Shown: positions 61,701 through 64,000 of the stretch, piece by piece
Layout of the letters: each line of letters opens with the position of its first letter
Position numbering within the stretch: the stretch's first letter is position 1
Source: Agelaius tricolor
Lineage: Eukaryota; Chordata; Aves; Passeriformes; Icteridae
Assembly (NCBI GenBank): GCA_023055355.1
Contig: JALJCS010000007.1
Span: 4,514,001 to 4,578,000 of the forward strand
Reading direction: 5' to 3'
Length of the DNA: 64,000 nucleotides
Notes under the pieces: generated by a model
The model's database searches: none
Seen by the model: only the letters and a program-made list of their open reading frames with translations
What the model was told of the DNA's origin: nothing
Translations under genes and position numbers: made by a program

Positions 61701-63529
61701 CTTTATCTTCCTGGCTGCAAATGTATGAGATATTTTCTTGATCTGGCACATTTTGAAAGAGTCATTGTTTAAGGAAACTGACTGATACACTGTGCAAGGT
61801 TTTCAAGCTCTTGTTTACGACAGAGTTTTGAATTTAATAACTGAAGAAAGCATAAGTATCAGAAAATTACTTAGCACTGGTAAACCTAACTCTGCAGCAG
61901 AGCTGCTGGACAGGTGTCTTTTACTGATATTGTATTTATTTCAATTCCAGGTTTATAAATGAAGAGAATTACAAAGCTGGAAGTGGCATAATCATTGCCA
62001 CTGTGAATTGTAAGTAAGAGAAAAAAATGTTAGAGAGACACATACTTTTGTACTGCAATAAATTACCAGTGTTCTTGGGGGGGATTGGATGTTTTGTTTT
62101 GTGGGGTTTTTTACCAGCTAGTATGGAAGGGAAAGGAAAATTTTGCAAACTTGATTCTCATTAATGTAAGAAAAACAAATCTGTGTGATAAAAACAGTCT
62201 TCTGGGTAAACAAAAGAGACATGTTCATAATCAATAGAGGAAAATAGAATAGAAAATGTGCACATAGATGTGGGGTATTTTATTAGACAAAAGACTTGTA
62301 GCACAGCAAGAATATCTGTGATCTCCAGCAGCAGGACTCAGCTTTCAGCTTCAGTCCTTGATAAATTATATCTGCTGCTCACTGATAAGGAGGAGGCAGG
62401 AACTGAGAGCTGCAGTTCTGCCTCAAGGTGTAGCCATGGTTCAAATTCCTTTTCCAGACTTGTTCAGGATACAGAAAGACAAACTTTAATTAATATTAAA
62501 CTGCATTTGCTTACAGTAAAAGCCAATGGAAGCAGCAGGTGTGCTTTATTCTAGGTTTGGAGGCACCTAAATCCTAAATTTTGATTTAGATGAATGGGAA
62601 GGGTGATGAAGTGCAATGTATTCAATAATGGGTCCAGGAAAAAATGAATGCCTAAATCTTGTGGAAGAGGGGATAAAAAGGGAGTCCACAGGCACAGTCA
62701 AGCTGGCTTTGATCACAAAACACTTATATTTGAATTTTTTTGTCTCACTATAGCTAAGCAAGATCTTGACTTTGTCTAAACTTGTATGATTTTGCTGAGG
62801 ATTAAATTAACCACTGACAAGAATCTGTTCCAAATTTTTCCCCAGTTAACTACTGCCTTTTTTTCCAACAATCAGAAAATCTTTCCTGGGTATAAAATAC
62901 AAAAATGAGTTTAAAATGAAAGTAAGAGGAGAAATACTCATCTTGAATTTCTTGAATTCACAAGCAAGATGGTAGCAAATAGGAGCAGGTAAATCTGTTC
63001 ATTATCCTGCACCAGTCTGTAGCAAAACATATTTTTTTAAATGTCCACTATTTAGATCAGGCAAGATAATGCCTGTTCTTAATAAGTGCATTATGGATGG
63101 AAGGTTAAACATATCAAACACTGCACAGAATAGAATTAAGTTCATTCAAATAGTCTTAACCAATTTTCCTATCTATGGCTGTGACTTACTGTAGAGTATT
63201 TAGATATAAAAACATGGAAGCACACACCAGAAAATTATTTTTTTTAAATAAGAAATAAAAATTTTAGTCACATTTGATGATTCGGAGACTACATGAACAA
63301 AATATTCTCCCCAAATCTTACACTTGTTATTTCATATTTCTTCCAATTAAAGAACTGAAACAAAAGAAGCCAAATAATACTCAAAATTAGGGATGCCTAG
63401 CTTTAGCTGAAAATTCTAGGTTTGCCTATTGAATAAAATAATATTTGCTCATATTGAGATTTTTTTTTTTAATTACAGATAAAACAGGAAAACTCATGTT
63501 GATAAATTTTTTTGAAATGTGGGCAAGAG
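55739..63529 (+). CDS. FAM3B: FAM3B (PANDER) cytokine-like factor, exons 1-5, 3'-partial
   Basis: Secreted cytokine-like protein of the FAM3 family, known from mammalian pancreatic islets and from liver metabolism. Coding exons join 55739-55757, 60241-60378, 61125-61248, 61951-62009 and 63479-63529, 391 nt or 130 codons plus one base, about half of the roughly 235-residue protein. All phases agree. The protein starts MKLTRH, then a hydrophobic signal/anchor with [18 protein letters not shown], the hallmark [24 protein letters not shown] and KICFED, then IIIATVN and NFFEMWAR, each matching the human order. The N-terminus aligns with human FAM3B residue for residue without gaps (AWY at 21-23 in both). 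The remaining exons, encoding the C-terminal half of the FAM3 domain, lie past 64000. It sits downstream of BACE2 on the same strand, as in human. Not FAM3A/C/D: the KRQKCD-W-PCP and ICFED pattern is FAM3B-like. Confidence 0.94.
56085..56400 (+). mobile_element. CR1 LINE 3' fragment
   Basis: Sense CR1: GTTTTTCACCCAGAGGGTGG, GTTGGACTGGGTGATCCTTG, and the tail ATATTCTGTGATTCTG. FAM3B intron 1. Confidence 0.85.
57065..58135 (-). mobile_element. CR1 LINE fragment with reverse-transcriptase remnants
   Basis: About 1.07 kb, reversed. On the minus strand, broken frames read LTSLIS- and DFSKAFD-like motifs (about 57900-58020), then [20 protein letters not shown] (about 57740-57810) and [15 protein letters not shown] sequence, the order seen in CR1 ORF2. 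The 3' part (57065-57560) is the CR1 tail region. Frameshifts separate the motifs, so it is dead. FAM3B intron 1. Confidence 0.85.
59440..59730 (+). mobile_element. CR1 LINE 3' fragment
   Basis: Sense CR1: GGTTGTGGCTGCCCCATCCC, GGCTGGACAGGGCTCTGAGC, and the tail ATTATTCTGTGATTCTCATTC. It ends about 510 bp before FAM3B exon 2. Confidence 0.85.
60241..60378 (+). CDS. FAM3B: FAM3B exon 2
   Basis: 138 nt: two bases, 45 codons, one base. It encodes the hydrophobic secretion signal or anchor ([20 protein letters not shown]) and the start of the mature region ending KKPVLR. The acceptor is CCCTTCACAG and the donor GTATGT. Confidence 0.92.
61125..61248 (+). CDS. FAM3B: FAM3B exon 3
   Basis: 124 nt: two bases, 40 codons, two bases. 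It encodes the diagnostic [17 protein letters not shown], then ILSGGG and KICFEDE, with three conserved cysteines. The acceptor is TTGTTGTTGCAG and the donor GTGAGT. It is clearly more GC-rich than its introns. Confidence 0.96.
61951..62009 (+). CDS. FAM3B: FAM3B exon 4
   Basis: 59 nt: one base, 19 codons ([19 protein letters not shown]), one base. The phase matches the neighbours on both sides. It corresponds to the human segment ending GINIAIVN. The acceptor is TTTCAATTCCAG and the donor GTAAGT. Confidence 0.92.
63479..63529 (+). CDS. FAM3B: FAM3B exon 5
   Basis: 51 nt: two bases, 16 codons ([16 protein letters not shown]), one base. It corresponds to the human segment VTGNVTATRCFDMYEG. 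The human Cys in that stretch reads as Phe here (NFFEMW). The acceptor is a T-run ending AATTACAG and the donor GTAAGG. Confidence 0.88.
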
Positions 63530-64000
63530 GTAAGGAAAAGAGTCTAACAAAGCTTTTGTTAGTGTTTCTGCCTTAAGAAAAGACAGATTCATGTAATTAT
63601 CCTCCTCTTTCCTGTTTGACTTTGTATTCTCAACAGGGATCAGCTAGAAACAAACAGCTGCTGTGTTCATAAAATATGTTCTGGCCAGATATGATGACAA
63701 ATTTTGCCTGAAAAGCTGAATTTCTTCTGTTGGTTGAGATAGTTAATGATCATTTTTGTTAAATTATCTTGTTCTTTTCCCTTTTGTTTTTTTGTTTTGT
63801 CTCTTTCTTTGGTCTCCATTATTTCAGTCTGGTAGGAATAGCACTTAACCAGATATGATATCCAGATACTTCACTCAGCTAAATTCTTTTTCCTGCCATA
63901 TCTTGTTCTATTTTAGTTATAAAATCATCATAGGAAATTTGCCTATCTGTTTCTTAACATCCTTCCACATAGCTGGAAAGATTATCTACTTTAAGAATAG

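Larger units (their letters stand above)
60379..64000 (+). other. FAM3B: FAM3B introns 2-5 region
   Basis: Between the exons at 61125, 61951 and 63479 the DNA is AT-rich with only short T-runs (about 61411, 63460). 63530-64000 is the start of intron 5. No further exon was recognised before the window end. Confidence 0.85.

Overview
The window is vertebrate nuclear DNA, almost certainly from a songbird (passerine). It has large introns with canonical GT-AG sites, many CR1 LINE fragments in both orientations, and several LTR families of the kind I know from finch-like genomes. Species cannot be fixed by eye. Two protein-coding genes are present, both on the + strand and in the same order as on human chromosome 21 (BACE2 then FAM3B). 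Neither gene is complete.

Layout. (1) 1-17547: 3' part of BACE2 intron 1; exon 1 (signal peptide and propeptide) lies to the left of the window. (2) 17548-42813: BACE2 coding exons 2-9, all in frame, 1,245 nt encoding 414 residues. Counting back from the human protein (518 aa), the bird exons number as residues 105-518 without a gap, and both catalytic aspartates (110, 303) and all six protease-domain disulfide cysteines fall at the human positions. (3) 42814 to about 44560: BACE2 3' UTR, with the first canonical poly(A) signal at 44538. (4) About 44.6-55.6 kb: intergenic DNA with LTR and CR1 copies, and a 658-nt uninterrupted purine tract (54926-55583) built on a 40-bp minisatellite and an AAAAG microsatellite. 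(5) 55595-63529: promoter-like CpG-rich segment, then FAM3B (PANDER) coding exons 1-5. The first coding exon holds only 19 coding bases and was recovered by splice-phase matching. The remaining exons lie beyond 64000.

The two genes are neighbours by ancestral synteny, not a pathway: BACE2 is a membrane aspartyl protease and FAM3B a secreted cytokine-like factor.

The mobile-element record is readable in detail. Three LTR families are each present at least twice with recognisable TG...CA-type ends. Several have intact or nearly intact target-site duplications, and one LTR is nested inside another. I found no undescribed molecular system. The most notable signals are the very long homopurine tract against the FAM3B promoter, a sense-oriented LTR with a poly(A) signal inside BACE2, and a repeated 39-bp segment in and after the BACE2 3' UTR.
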